This document shows positions 17,463 through 25,521 of a stretch of DNA of 37,391 nt, one piece after another. The DNA comes from Klebsiella pneumoniae (GTDB lineage Bacteria > Desulfobacterota > Binatia > UBA12015): positions 1-37,391 of the forward strand of contig CAMBZJ010000029.1 in NCBI GenBank assembly GCA_945872365.1, given 5' to 3'. The first letter of the stretch is position 1, and the number at the start of each line of letters is the position of its first letter. A program made the translations under genes and the position numbers. The notes below the pieces were generated by a model. The model worked only from the letters and a program-made list of their open reading frames with translations. It was not told where the DNA came from and did no database searches.

Positions 17463-18685
17463 TGCGTTCGTTTCGCTCCGCCGTCGCGCTCCTCTTGCTG
17501 GGAGCGCTCGCCCTCGCCGCCGTCCCGGCGTTCGCCGTGCAGGAACTCGTGCGCAACGGCGACTTCGTCGAGGCGATGCCGACCGGTCTTCCCGTGGGCT
17601 GGACCAACGAGTCCTGGCTCAAGTCGAAGGAGTCCACGGCGTTCTCCTGGCAGCCCGGAGAGAACGGGATCGGCATCGCGAGCATCGAGAGCCGGGAGTC
17701 CAACGACGCCAGCTGGGTGCAGTCCGCCGGCGTGTCACCCTCGACCTGGTACCGGATCGCGGGCTGGATCCGGGCCGAGAACGTCGGCACCGACCACATG
17801 GGCGCCTACATCTCGGCCATGGACACGTTCTTCTACTCGGTGGACCTGCGTGGCACGCGCCCGTGGACCCCGGTCGAACTCTGGGTCAAGACCGGCAGTC
17901 TCGACACCTCGATCAAGATCGCACTGCGCCTCGGCGGCTACAGTTCGCTCAACGTCGGCAAGGCTGAGTTCGCGATGATCTCCGTCGAACCCGCGGGCAG
18001 CCCGCCGCGCGGCACGAAATACGTCTACGGAGGCAACGCGGAGACACCCGTGGCAGGAAGCATTCCGCTCGCGCGCCTCGCGGCGCTCCTGGTCGCGGCC
18101 GGAGTCGGTTACATCCTCTGGCGATACATGTTCGGCGCCGCTGGCCGCACCCCCGAGCCCGGCAGTCGGAAGGCGAAGAGCGCCGTACCAGACGGACCGC
18201 TGCCCGAGGCGAAGCCCGAACCGGTCGCGGACCGGAATCGACCCGCGAAAGCCGGCGAGGCCGGGAAGCCTGCGTCGCCGGGTGCGTTGCGTCGGCGCAA
18301 GGGCCGGGGTAGGCGGGCCGGGATGGAGAAGGTTCGGTTCTATCACAACCCGGTCTGCGGAAAGTCGCGCGGTGCACTCGAAATCCTCGAGCAAAGGGGC
18401 GTCGAAACCGAGGTGGTCGAGTACCTGAAGACGCCGCCGGATCGCAAGACGCTCGAAGGCTTTCTCGACCTGCTCGGCGGAGAGCCCGGCGACCTGATGC
18501 GCAAGGACAAGCGCTTCAAGGAACTCGGCCTCGACCCCAAGGACTACGTCAGTCGCAAGCAGGTCGTCGACGTTCTTCTGAAATACCCCGAACTGATGGA
18601 GCGGCCGGTGGTCATCCGCGGCGGCCGCGCCGTGATCGCGCGACCGTCGGAACGCGTGCTGGAGCTCTTCGAGAAGAAGCGTTGA
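17459..18685 (+). CDS. Exported module-TM protein fused in frame to an ArsC arsenate reductase-like domain
   Basis: A 408-residue uninterrupted frame. Residues 1-26 are a signal peptide (cleavage after AFA). About 28-190 is the same module as in the preceding glycosyltransferase (NDASWVQ, STWYRIAG, LRLGGYSSLNVGKAEF). About 202-222 is a membrane helix ending GYILWRY, followed by a basic Pro/Lys/Arg linker. Residues 289-408 are a complete ArsC/Spx-family domain: FYHNPVCGKSR with the catalytic cysteine, LMRKDKRFKELGL, ERPVVI and ARPSERVLEL, which hold the arginines used by E. coli-type ArsC. Topology would put the module outside and ArsC inside. ATG 17459 overlaps the upstream stop (ATGA). An internal ATG at 18323 could also start a free 120-residue ArsC, but it has no clear ribosome-binding site and no stop separates the two parts. 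Confidence 0.8.
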   Translation: MMRSFRSAVALLLLGALALAAVPAFAVQELVRNGDFVEAMPTGLPVGWTNESWLKSKESTAFSWQPGENGIGIASIESRESNDASWVQSAGVSPSTWYRIAGWIRAENVGTDHMGAYISAMDTFFYSVDLRGTRPWTPVELWVKTGSLDTSIKIALRLGGYSSLNVGKAEFAMISVEPAGSPPRGTKYVYGGNAETPVAGSIPLARLAALLVAAGVGYILWRYMFGAAGRTPEPGSRKAKSAVPDGPLPEAKPEPVADRNRPAKAGEAGKPASPGALRRRKGRGRRAGMEKVRFYHNPVCGKSRGALEILEQRGVETEVVEYLKTPPDRKTLEGFLDLLGGEPGDLMRKDKRFKELGLDPKDYVSRKQVVDVLLKYPELMERPVVIRGGRAVIARPSERVLELFEKKR

Positions 18686-20070
18686 GCGAAGCGGTGCCCG
18701 GCGAACGAGGGGACGACCGGACACGCTTCCTCTCGCTCGGCGACGCGGAGTTTCCGCTTCACGTCGGCTCCGTCTGGCTCTTCGACGCGGTACCGTCGAT
18801 CGACGTCGTCGAGCGCCGGATCGCCGCACAGCTGGTGACCCATCCCTTCCTCGGTCGCCCCCCGGCCCGCAGTCCGCTCGCCGCGGCCCTGCAACTCGAG
18901 CCTCCGCCGGCACCCGGTCGCATGCGGCGGGTGGAGCGCACGGCCTCGTCCCGGGCGGGCGATGCCTCGGCCTTCGCTTCGATCCTCGCCGAGGTCTGGT
19001 CCCGCCCGCTGCCCCTCGACCTGCCCTGGCACCTGTTGCTCGTCGAAGGGTTGCCCGGCGGACGCGCCGCGCTGGTCGCCAAGGGCCAGCGCAGCCTCGT
19101 CGACGAATGCGGCGGCCTCGATCTGCTCGACCTGCTGCTCGGGCCGGACGAGGTCGCGGCTTCCGACGCGACCGGGCACCGGAACGATGCCCCGTCGGTG
19201 CAGGCCTCGGAAGGCTCCTCGCGCCGGAGCACGGTCCGCCTGCCCACGTTCGCGGAAGTCGCCGGCGCAGCGCGCGGCGCCCTCGACCTGCTGCAGCCCG
19301 ACGTCGCCCGCGCGCGCGCGCTGGAGGTGGCGCGCTGGATCGAGGCGACGACCCGCGTCGTCGCCTCGCCCGCACCCGAAACGCCGGTCAACGGCGCGGT
19401 CGGGCGCGGACGCCGCATCGCCTGGGTGCGACTCTCCCGCGACGCCGTCCTCGGCATCGAGGAATCGATCGGCGCGAGCAGCGAGCAGGTCGTCCTCACC
19501 ATCGTCGCCGATGGTCTCGGCCGCTACCTCGCCGGACGCGGGCGTGCCGTCTCCGCCCTCGAACTCGAGACGGTCGTGCGGTCCTCAGCCGGCTCTGCAC
19601 TGATTTCCCTGCCGGTCGGCGACCTCCCGCTTCGCGATCGCTGCACGGCGATACGCCGCGCCCGTCGGGCACCGGCGGCGCGCGAGCGGTGGGATCGCCT
19701 CGACCGCGTGTTCGACGCCTGCCTCGCCCTGCCCGCACCCTTGCGCGGGGCCGCGGCCAACCTCGCCTGGCAGGCCGTCAACTTCGTTTGCGTGGAGGCC
19801 CGTGTCCCCAAGGCGCGCTCGATCGGCGGATTGCGGCCAGTGCTGGCGGTACCGCTCGCGCCGCTGCCGTGGAACGTCGGCCTGGGACTCGCCTGGTACG
19901 ACGGTGGGGCGGGCGAGATCGTGCTCGGCATCACCTGCGACACGAGGCTCGTGCCCGCACCCGAGGAGGTGGCGAACGCGTTGCGCGCGGCTGCAGCGGA
20001 AGCAGCGGCCGCGGCAGGCGTCCCCGCGATCGACCCCGAGCGACGGCCGAGCCTGCTCGCGACCGGCTGA
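18682..20070 (+). CDS. Wax ester synthase/DGAT-family protein lacking the catalytic histidines
   Basis: A 462-residue member of the WS/DGAT acyltransferase fold. The N-terminus (DAEFPLHVGSVWLFDA) matches the family's opening segment, and LDLPWHLLLVEGLPGGRAAL precedes the active-site position. The family motif HHxxxDG reads GQRSLVDE here (from residue 135), so both histidines are gone while the aspartate remains. The C-terminal half is recognisable (LPWNVGLGLAWYDG, LVPAPEEVANAL). Normal members esterify acyl-CoA with alcohols or diacylglycerol; this one is likely inactive for that or repurposed. The TTG start at 18682 overlaps the upstream stop (TTGA), continuing the coupled operon; a GTG at 18694 is a possible later start. 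Confidence 0.78.
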   Translation: MSEAVPGERGDDRTRFLSLGDAEFPLHVGSVWLFDAVPSIDVVERRIAAQLVTHPFLGRPPARSPLAAALQLEPPPAPGRMRRVERTASSRAGDASAFASILAEVWSRPLPLDLPWHLLLVEGLPGGRAALVAKGQRSLVDECGGLDLLDLLLGPDEVAASDATGHRNDAPSVQASEGSSRRSTVRLPTFAEVAGAARGALDLLQPDVARARALEVARWIEATTRVVASPAPETPVNGAVGRGRRIAWVRLSRDAVLGIEESIGASSEQVVLTIVADGLGRYLAGRGRAVSALELETVVRSSAGSALISLPVGDLPLRDRCTAIRRARRAPAARERWDRLDRVFDACLALPAPLRGAAANLAWQAVNFVCVEARVPKARSIGGLRPVLAVPLAPLPWNVGLGLAWYDGGAGEIVLGITCDTRLVPAPEEVANALRAAAAEAAAAAGVPAIDPERRPSLLATG

Positions 20071-20083
20071 GTCCGCTCTCAGC
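20066..20083. terminator. Hairpin at a convergent junction
   Basis: A perfect 6-bp stem (GCTGAG / CTCAGC) with a 6-base loop spans the 8-base gap and both stop codons of the convergent genes ending at 20070 and 20079. It may act as a shared terminator, although no U-tract is visible. Confidence 0.3.
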
Positions 20084-21425
20084 GGCCGCGGCGACGGGCG
20101 GGCGACGGTGACGCGAGCGGGCCGAGTGCGGCGATCTGCTCGACGGCGTGACGGCGTTGGGTGTCCAGCCGCGGATCACCGACGGTGGCATCGAGATAGG
20201 CCTGGTAGAACGCGACCGCGACGCCGCGCGCACCGCGCCGGGCGCCGCGCTCCATGATCCGCGCGGTCGCCTCGGCATGGTGCAGGGTTTCGACGGTGCG
20301 GCGAAAACTCGCCGAGCCCGTCGGGTTGCCGGTTTGCAGGACGGCGAGCGCATCGGCGAGATCGAGCGCTGCCGCGGGCTCGCGCGGCTTGAGCGCGATC
20401 GCCAGGGCCAGGGCCGGCGCCGCCGCCGCGGCGTCGCCGTTATCGAACTCGAGCCGGCCGAGCAGGCGCCAGGACGTCGTCGCACAGCCGTCGATCGCCA
20501 CCGCGTCCCGCAGCAACGACCGCGCAGTCGCCAGGTCGAGTTCTTCGGCCGCGCGGGTCGCCGCCGCCACGCGCTGCTGCACGCCACGCGTCTGCCAGTT
20601 CGCGATGCCCTGCGATCCGGCCTCGCGGAGTGCGTCCTCGAGCTTCCAACCGAGGCAGCGGAAAGGCTCTTCCTCGCGCCAGCGACCGCCGACCAGGTGC
20701 AGCGATCGTCCGCTCGTGCCGGCGACGCCGGACACCCCGCCGTCGCCGGGCAGATCCGCCTCCCAGATCTCGAAAAGCCTGCGGTCGACGAGCCGGTAGT
20801 GCGACGCTCCGCCGATGGAAGGCGCGCAGACCAGGCGGGAGCGTCGTCTCTCGAACCACCAGCCGCAGGCGACCACCCGCCCTCGCCCCTCGATCTCCGC
20901 GAGCACCAACGGCTCGGCGGCGTCCGACATGGCCTCGAAGGTCGCCGTCACCCGCACCGGAGCACCCGCCGCCTCGCCGGCGGTTCCGAGTTCGTCCGGT
21001 CCGAACTCATGCTCGCCTACGATGACCCCGGGATTCGGTGCGAGGTCGAACAGGTAAAGTCGATCGCGGGCCGCACCGGCCCCTGAGGAGGCGAGTTCGA
21101 CCGCGAAAGCGTAGCGCGAGCCCGGCCCGGCCGGGACGACTTCCGGAAGGGGGCGCGGCGCGGTCCACGCGGCACGCGCCCGGGCGAGACGTTCGGTCGC
21201 ATTGGTCGGCGGCCGGCCCGGGAGCGGTGTCGGCGAAGGCTCTCCAGCGCTGCTCGCGTTCGCACCTGCCTCGCCGCCGGCACGGTCGAGCGACGCGCGC
21301 AGCGCCTCGACACGGGCAACGTCGAGTCCGGGTGTCGCGCGAGCGCACGCAGCGAGGGCGAGCGCGAACATGGTCGCGATCGCCCAGCCGCGTGCCGCGC
21401 CCGGGCGTGCGTTTTTCGAGGCCAA
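20079..21425 (-). CDS. Lipoprotein with C-terminal TPR-like repeats
   Basis: About 448 residues, family not recognised. A TTG at 21425, 13 bases after the upstream gene, gives a proper lipoprotein signal: basic N-terminus (ASKNARPGAARGW), hydrophobic core and LAAC lipobox with Cys27. A later ATG at 21371 would leave no charged N-region. The middle is beta-rich (FAVELASSGAGAARDRLYLF, RGRVVACGWWFERRRSRLVC). From about residue 290, helical pairs such as ATARSLLRDAVAIDG, SWRLLGRLEFDNGDA and ALALAIALKPREPAAALDLA resemble tetratricopeptide repeats, suggesting protein-protein contacts in the periplasm. It is downstream of, and probably co-transcribed with, the FecR/DUF6600 gene. Confidence 0.75.
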   Translation of the reverse strand: MASKNARPGAARGWAIATMFALALAACARATPGLDVARVEALRASLDRAGGEAGANASSAGEPSPTPLPGRPPTNATERLARARAAWTAPRPLPEVVPAGPGSRYAFAVELASSGAGAARDRLYLFDLAPNPGVIVGEHEFGPDELGTAGEAAGAPVRVTATFEAMSDAAEPLVLAEIEGRGRVVACGWWFERRRSRLVCAPSIGGASHYRLVDRRLFEIWEADLPGDGGVSGVAGTSGRSLHLVGGRWREEEPFRCLGWKLEDALREAGSQGIANWQTRGVQQRVAAATRAAEELDLATARSLLRDAVAIDGCATTSWRLLGRLEFDNGDAAAAAPALALAIALKPREPAAALDLADALAVLQTGNPTGSASFRRTVETLHHAEATARIMERGARRGARGVAVAFYQAYLDATVGDPRLDTQRRHAVEQIAALGPLASPSPARRRGR

Positions 21426-21438
21426 TCCGGTCGGTGTT

Positions 21439-24039
21439 CTACCGGCCGATGTGACCCCGCGCACCGCCCATACCACCGCCGCCCATGCCGCCACCGAAGC
21501 CGCCGCCGTAGCCGCCGCCCGACATGCCGCGGCCACCGGAGCCACCATAGCCGCCGCCGCCGCCGTAGCCGCCGCCGTAGCCGCCGCCGCCATAGCCGCC
21601 GAAGCCGCTGCGCCCGATGCCGCCGGAGGAGCCGGCGTCACCGTAGCCTCCGGTCGTCTGACGTCCGATGCCGCCGGCGCCGCCGGCATCGGACCCACCC
21701 GACGGGGCGGGGGCCGATGGCACGCCGGGATTGCCGGACCATCCACGCGCGGCATCACGCGCCGAGAAACCGCTGGGCAAAGTGGAGCGGCCGCTGCCGG
21801 ACTCGGTTGCCGCGCCCGCTTTACCGGGAGCCGTCGGGGGCATCGCACCGCGCGATAGTCCGGAGCGTCCTGGCGAGTAGTTTCCGCCCGATCCGGCGGA
21901 TCCGACGTTGCGCGCACCTGAGCCCCCCGGTTGGGTTGGGCTGGTTCCGCGCCCCGGCGCTCCGACCGTAACGGGGGTCGAACCACGCTGGACCGTCGAA
22001 CCTGCCCGGCCGGAAGGCCCACCGGGGCGCTCGCCGGAGGGAGATCCAGCGGCCCCCGCCGGGTTCGTCGCCCGACTCCAGGGCATGCGCGGCGGGGCCG
22101 CGCCGCCGTCGGTCAAAGTACGCGGCGTGGCCGGGCGCGGCGCCACGTAGGGCGACCGGCCACCCATGCCTGGATCGCTCGACGAGCCCGGGCGCGTCCA
22201 ACTGCGGGTGAGCGGCGGACGGGCTACTTCGTCGCCCGCGACACCGGCTGCACCGCGCGTAACTCCGCCGAACGGCGTGCGGCCGAGCGCGTCCCGGGTT
22301 CCCGGATTCGCCGGTCGTGCGGCGGTCGTCGGGTCGACGGGTGAAGTGGCCCGACCGAGCGGCGAACGACCGCCCTGTGCTGTCGTGTCCGGAACACCCA
22401 CCGGATTCGCAGAGCGGCCGAGCCCGCCGCGACCCGTGCCGGGCGCTGGCGCACCCGCCGTGCCCACCTCGGGCGTCCGGCCGAGCGCCGCGCGACCCGT
22501 GACGGGCGCTTGCGCACCCGCCGTGCCCACTTCGGGCGTGCGGCCGAGTGCCGCGCGCCCCGTCGCCGCGCCACCGACACCTCCACCGAGGGGCACGCGG
22601 GAGAACGCGTTCGACGGCGGCTGCATCCCGCGGGTCAGGCTCGCGCGCTGGGGATCGGCGAGCGTCCGGCTCGCTGCATCGGGGTTCACCGGGATGCGGC
22701 CGTTGATCGGCGTGGCCCGGCTCGGGTCGAAGCGGCCGATCGGGACGCGGCGCTGCTCGCCGTTTGCGAATGAACCGGGGTCGACGGCGTTGAAGCCACC
22801 GGGGTGGCGGGTGTTGCCGTAGCGGATGTCGTGCGGATGCTGGTTCCAATAGTTGAAGTTCTGGTTGCGGATGACGGCGCCATTCACGACCCAGGGGCCG
22901 CCCCAACCGCCCCACCAGGGGTAGCCGGCGTAGATCCCGCCCCAACCGCCCCACCAGGGGATGCAGGGTTCGCCCCAGCCGAGGGGCGCCCAGCCGATCC
23001 ACGGGTTCATGCCCACGCCGATCGACCAGGAGTAGCCGCCGCCCCATCCCGCGCCGTAGAAGCCGACGAGTGCCGGGGCGTAGACAGGGGTGGTCACGAT
23101 CGGACCGGGCGCCCACCACCATCCGGTATCCATGTAGACCCAGCGGCCATAGTGAAACGGGGCCCAGCCCCAGGGCGAGTAGTCGAGCCAGGTCCAGCCC
23201 CAGGGGCCCGACCAGACCCATCGGCCGGAGGTGTACGGCGCCCAACCCGAATCCACGGTCGTCGGCTGCCAGACCTGGCCGTATTCCGGGTTCGAGTCCC
23301 AGCGGCCGTATTCGTCGAGGTCCTCGGTCCCGTAGATGCCGGGGCTCACATAAGCCGCGCTGCGCGAATTGTCGGCGCGCGCGGCGCGCTGCACGTCCCA
23401 GGCATCCAGATCGTCGGTTCCGCCCATGCGAAAGCGTTCGGCCTTGCCCGCCGGGGTCAGAAACGCACCGTTGCCGGCGGAGATGCGCACGGTGCCACGC
23501 TTCGCGCGGGCCTCGATCTCGCCCTCCCGGGCGATGACCTTGGTGCGGCCATCGGTCTCGACCTCGACGCGGTAGACGCCGGGTCCGGCGGGTTCGAGCA
23601 TTCCGCCGGGTGTCTCGAGTTCGAGGCGCGTGGCCCCGTCGCGCACGCGGAAGTTCACCCGTCCCAGCGCGACCCGGAGCCGGGCCTGATCGGGAGCGAG
23701 TTCGACCATGTCGAGTTCGGTCTCGGCACCCAGGCGCGATTCGATGCCGCGCCCCAACTGGATCTCGGCCCGGCTGTCGGCGCCTGCGTAGAACCGGTCG
23801 CCGGTGATCAGGGGGGCATTGACCGAAACGGCCGACCAGTCCTTGGCGTCGCTCGGAAAGGCGGAAGCCTTGCCCTCGATGAAGCTCACGCGGGCGACGC
23901 CTGGTTCCGTTCCATTGGCCGCCTGGGCCCCGGGCGGCGCCTGCCCGTCCGGGGCCTCCTGGGCTCCCGAGGGGCCGTTGAACGCGAGGAGGGTCGCTGC
24001 GCACACGATGGCGGGGATCGATCTCCTGAGACTATTCAT
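21439..24039 (-). CDS. Secreted FecR-domain / DUF6600-type protein with long repetitive Gly-rich tail
   Basis: An 866-residue exported protein. The ATG at 24039 is preceded by a strong purine-rich site (GGAAGAAAAGAAG), and residues 1-27 are a signal peptide (ending SGAQ). A FecR-like beta domain follows (VSFIEGKASAFP, ITGDRFYAGADSRAEIQLG, LETPGGML). About 225-400 is an aromatic region dense in Trp, Tyr and Gly (GRWVWSGPWGWTWLDYSPWG), characteristic of DUF6600. The remaining half is low-complexity Pro/Arg/Gly/Ala sequence with short LGR repeats and ends in a glycine-tyrosine tract (GGYGGGGYGGGYGGGGGYGG). The function of the family is unknown; a cell-surface or matrix role is a guess. Several long frames on the opposite strand here are artefacts of the Gly-rich codons. 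Confidence 0.85.
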   Translation of the reverse strand: MNSLRRSIPAIVCAATLLAFNGPSGAQEAPDGQAPPGAQAANGTEPGVARVSFIEGKASAFPSDAKDWSAVSVNAPLITGDRFYAGADSRAEIQLGRGIESRLGAETELDMVELAPDQARLRVALGRVNFRVRDGATRLELETPGGMLEPAGPGVYRVEVETDGRTKVIAREGEIEARAKRGTVRISAGNGAFLTPAGKAERFRMGGTDDLDAWDVQRAARADNSRSAAYVSPGIYGTEDLDEYGRWDSNPEYGQVWQPTTVDSGWAPYTSGRWVWSGPWGWTWLDYSPWGWAPFHYGRWVYMDTGWWWAPGPIVTTPVYAPALVGFYGAGWGGGYSWSIGVGMNPWIGWAPLGWGEPCIPWWGGWGGIYAGYPWWGGWGGPWVVNGAVIRNQNFNYWNQHPHDIRYGNTRHPGGFNAVDPGSFANGEQRRVPIGRFDPSRATPINGRIPVNPDAASRTLADPQRASLTRGMQPPSNAFSRVPLGGGVGGAATGRAALGRTPEVGTAGAQAPVTGRAALGRTPEVGTAGAPAPGTGRGGLGRSANPVGVPDTTAQGGRSPLGRATSPVDPTTAARPANPGTRDALGRTPFGGVTRGAAGVAGDEVARPPLTRSWTRPGSSSDPGMGGRSPYVAPRPATPRTLTDGGAAPPRMPWSRATNPAGAAGSPSGERPGGPSGRAGSTVQRGSTPVTVGAPGRGTSPTQPGGSGARNVGSAGSGGNYSPGRSGLSRGAMPPTAPGKAGAATESGSGRSTLPSGFSARDAARGWSGNPGVPSAPAPSGGSDAGGAGGIGRQTTGGYGDAGSSGGIGRSGFGGYGGGGYGGGYGGGGGYGGSGGRGMSGGGYGGGFGGGMGGGGMGGARGHIGR
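22438..22563 (-). repeat. Two 63-bp tandem repeats in the DUF6600-type gene
   Basis: Two adjacent 63-base units, identical at 57 of 63 positions by direct comparison. They encode the 21-residue unit TGRAALGRTPEVGTAGAxAP plus one residue. A diverged third unit (TGRGGLGRSAN) follows in the protein. The length keeps the reading frame. Confidence 0.9.
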
Positions 24040-24155
24040 CTTCTTTTCTTCCGGGAGGGGCTGCCGCCGGCACACGGCGTCCTCGCCGTGCAGGGGCAAC
24101 ACGCTCCCGGTGCTTGGAACACCCCCGGGGCCGCCGGGATGCGGCCCCATGTAAA

Positions 24156-24169
24156 TTTCGTCGACGAAA
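24156..24169. promoter_or_regulatory. Perfect 14-bp palindrome in a divergent intergenic region
   Basis: TTTCGTCGACGAAA is an exact palindrome. It sits in the 190-base gap between the divergent starts at 24039 (minus) and 24230 (plus), next to the most AT-rich bases of that gap. Position and symmetry fit an operator for a dimeric regulator controlling one or both genes. No convincing -35/-10 pair was found in the gap. Confidence 0.35.
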
Positions 24170-24229
24170 CCGGAGCGCCGCCTGCGAAATCCGCTGGTGC
24201 TTCGTCGTGGCACCGTGCTAGCCGGAGCC

Positions 24230-25477
24230 ATGCGAAGCCTACTCGAAGCCCACCCGTTCGGTCGGCGCCTGCGCGCCGGCCTGCTGCTCACCGCCTGCGC
24301 CGCGCTCGCCGCCTGCGGCAGCGACTCCGCCCCCGCCCCGACGCTGATCGCCGACGCCGAGTTCAAGACGATCTCCCCGGTCGGCCCGATCGAGTACGAG
24401 GGACGCAACCTGCAGCCGCAGTGCATGGACGGCTCGCCCTACCATTTCTTCGTAAAGCGCGGCTCGGTGAACAAGGTGCTCATGTACTACCAGGGCGGCG
24501 GAGCCTGCTGGGACGAGCAAACCTGCTCGCTGGCGACCTGCGACACGAACGTGAACCCCGACGGCGGCGACAACCCGAACATGCAGAAGACCGGCTTCGG
24601 CGATCGGGACAACCCCGACAACCCGTTCCACGACTGGAGCATCGTCTTCGTCTCGTACTGCAGCTGCGACATCCACTTCGGCGATGCTGCGCAGGACTAC
24701 CCCAAGCACGTCGAGCACCGCGGCTTCGACAACGCGAAGGTCGCCGAGAAGTGGGCGCGAGAGAACCTGCCCTATCCCGACGAGGTCTTCGTCACCGGAT
24801 CGAGCGCCGGCGCCTACGGCGCCTTCTTCCACGGCCCGTTGCTGATACGGGTCTGGCCCAAGGCACGCTTCAACGTGCTCGCCGACGCTGGCAACGGTGT
24901 CATCACCCAGCAGTTCCTCGACGGCAGCTTTCCCAACTGGAACTTCGAGGCGAACCTCCCCGGCGACATCCCCGGCCTGAAGGAAATCCTCCGCGACGGT
25001 TCCGGGATCCCCGGCTACACGAAGCTCGTCGCGAACGAGTTTCCCAAGGCCCACTGGGCCCACTACTCGACCGCCTTCGACGGCGGCTCGGGGGGCCAGA
25101 CGGGCTTCTACAACCTCATGCTCCAGCAGAACCTGCTCGGCGCCGTGAACTGGTGGGAGGGCAGCTGCGCCTTCACCCGCCAGATGACCTACCAGGCGCA
25201 CGAGACCGCCGCCGCGGTCCCGGCGAACTACCGCTACTACATCGGGACGGGCTCCCGGCACACGATGTTCGGCAGCAACAAGGTCTACGACGACACGACC
25301 GGCGGCGTGCCGACGATCGTCGACTGGGTGAACGCGATGCGCGCGGGCAGCCAGGAATGGAAGAACGTCGAATGCGAGGACTGCGGTCTTCTGCTCGACG
25401 ACGACGTGCGCCCGAAGCCGCTTCGCCGGCCGTTCCTGCCCATGGGTGACGAAGTCGTCGTGACCTGCACGCCCTGA
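24230..25477 (+). CDS. Pectinacetylesterase-family lipoprotein (Notum-like serine hydrolase)
   Basis: A 415-residue exported alpha/beta hydrolase. The ATG at 24230 follows GGAG and gives a lipoprotein signal (RRLRAGLLLTACAALAAC) with a LAAC lipobox. Family features are KVLMYYQGGGACWD (oxyanion-side GGGACW), IVFVSYCSCDIHFGD, and the nucleophile elbow VTGSSAGAYGAFFH with the serine between Ser and Ala. A late GTGSRHTMFG segment may carry the catalytic histidine. Multiple cysteines suggest disulfides, in line with export. Plant members deacetylate pectin and animal Notum deacylates Wnt; bacterial substrates are largely unknown. It is divergent from the DUF6600 gene and followed 44 bases later by carbonic anhydrase. 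Confidence 0.85.
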   Translation: MRSLLEAHPFGRRLRAGLLLTACAALAACGSDSAPAPTLIADAEFKTISPVGPIEYEGRNLQPQCMDGSPYHFFVKRGSVNKVLMYYQGGGACWDEQTCSLATCDTNVNPDGGDNPNMQKTGFGDRDNPDNPFHDWSIVFVSYCSCDIHFGDAAQDYPKHVEHRGFDNAKVAEKWARENLPYPDEVFVTGSSAGAYGAFFHGPLLIRVWPKARFNVLADAGNGVITQQFLDGSFPNWNFEANLPGDIPGLKEILRDGSGIPGYTKLVANEFPKAHWAHYSTAFDGGSGGQTGFYNLMLQQNLLGAVNWWEGSCAFTRQMTYQAHETAAAVPANYRYYIGTGSRHTMFGSNKVYDDTTGGVPTIVDWVNAMRAGSQEWKNVECEDCGLLLDDDVRPKPLRRPFLPMGDEVVVTCTP

Positions 25478-25521
25478 GCGTCGGCTCTTTACATCCGGCG
25501 CATTCCGTTCCATAGGGGGGC

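Noticed and set aside
18323-18685. ArsC as a separate gene
   Set aside because: No stop codon separates it from the upstream module and no clear ribosome-binding site precedes the internal ATG; kept as the C-terminal part of a fusion with the alternative noted.
21202-21858. Ala-rich plus-strand frame resembling a coiled or antifreeze-like protein
   Set aside because: It is the reverse reading of Gly codons in the Gly-rich tail of the minus-strand gene.
22804-25449. 881-residue plus-strand frame opposite the DUF6600 gene and across the esterase
   Set aside because: Composition is that of a shadow frame; the minus-strand gene and the plus-strand esterase in another frame have signal peptides and family motifs.
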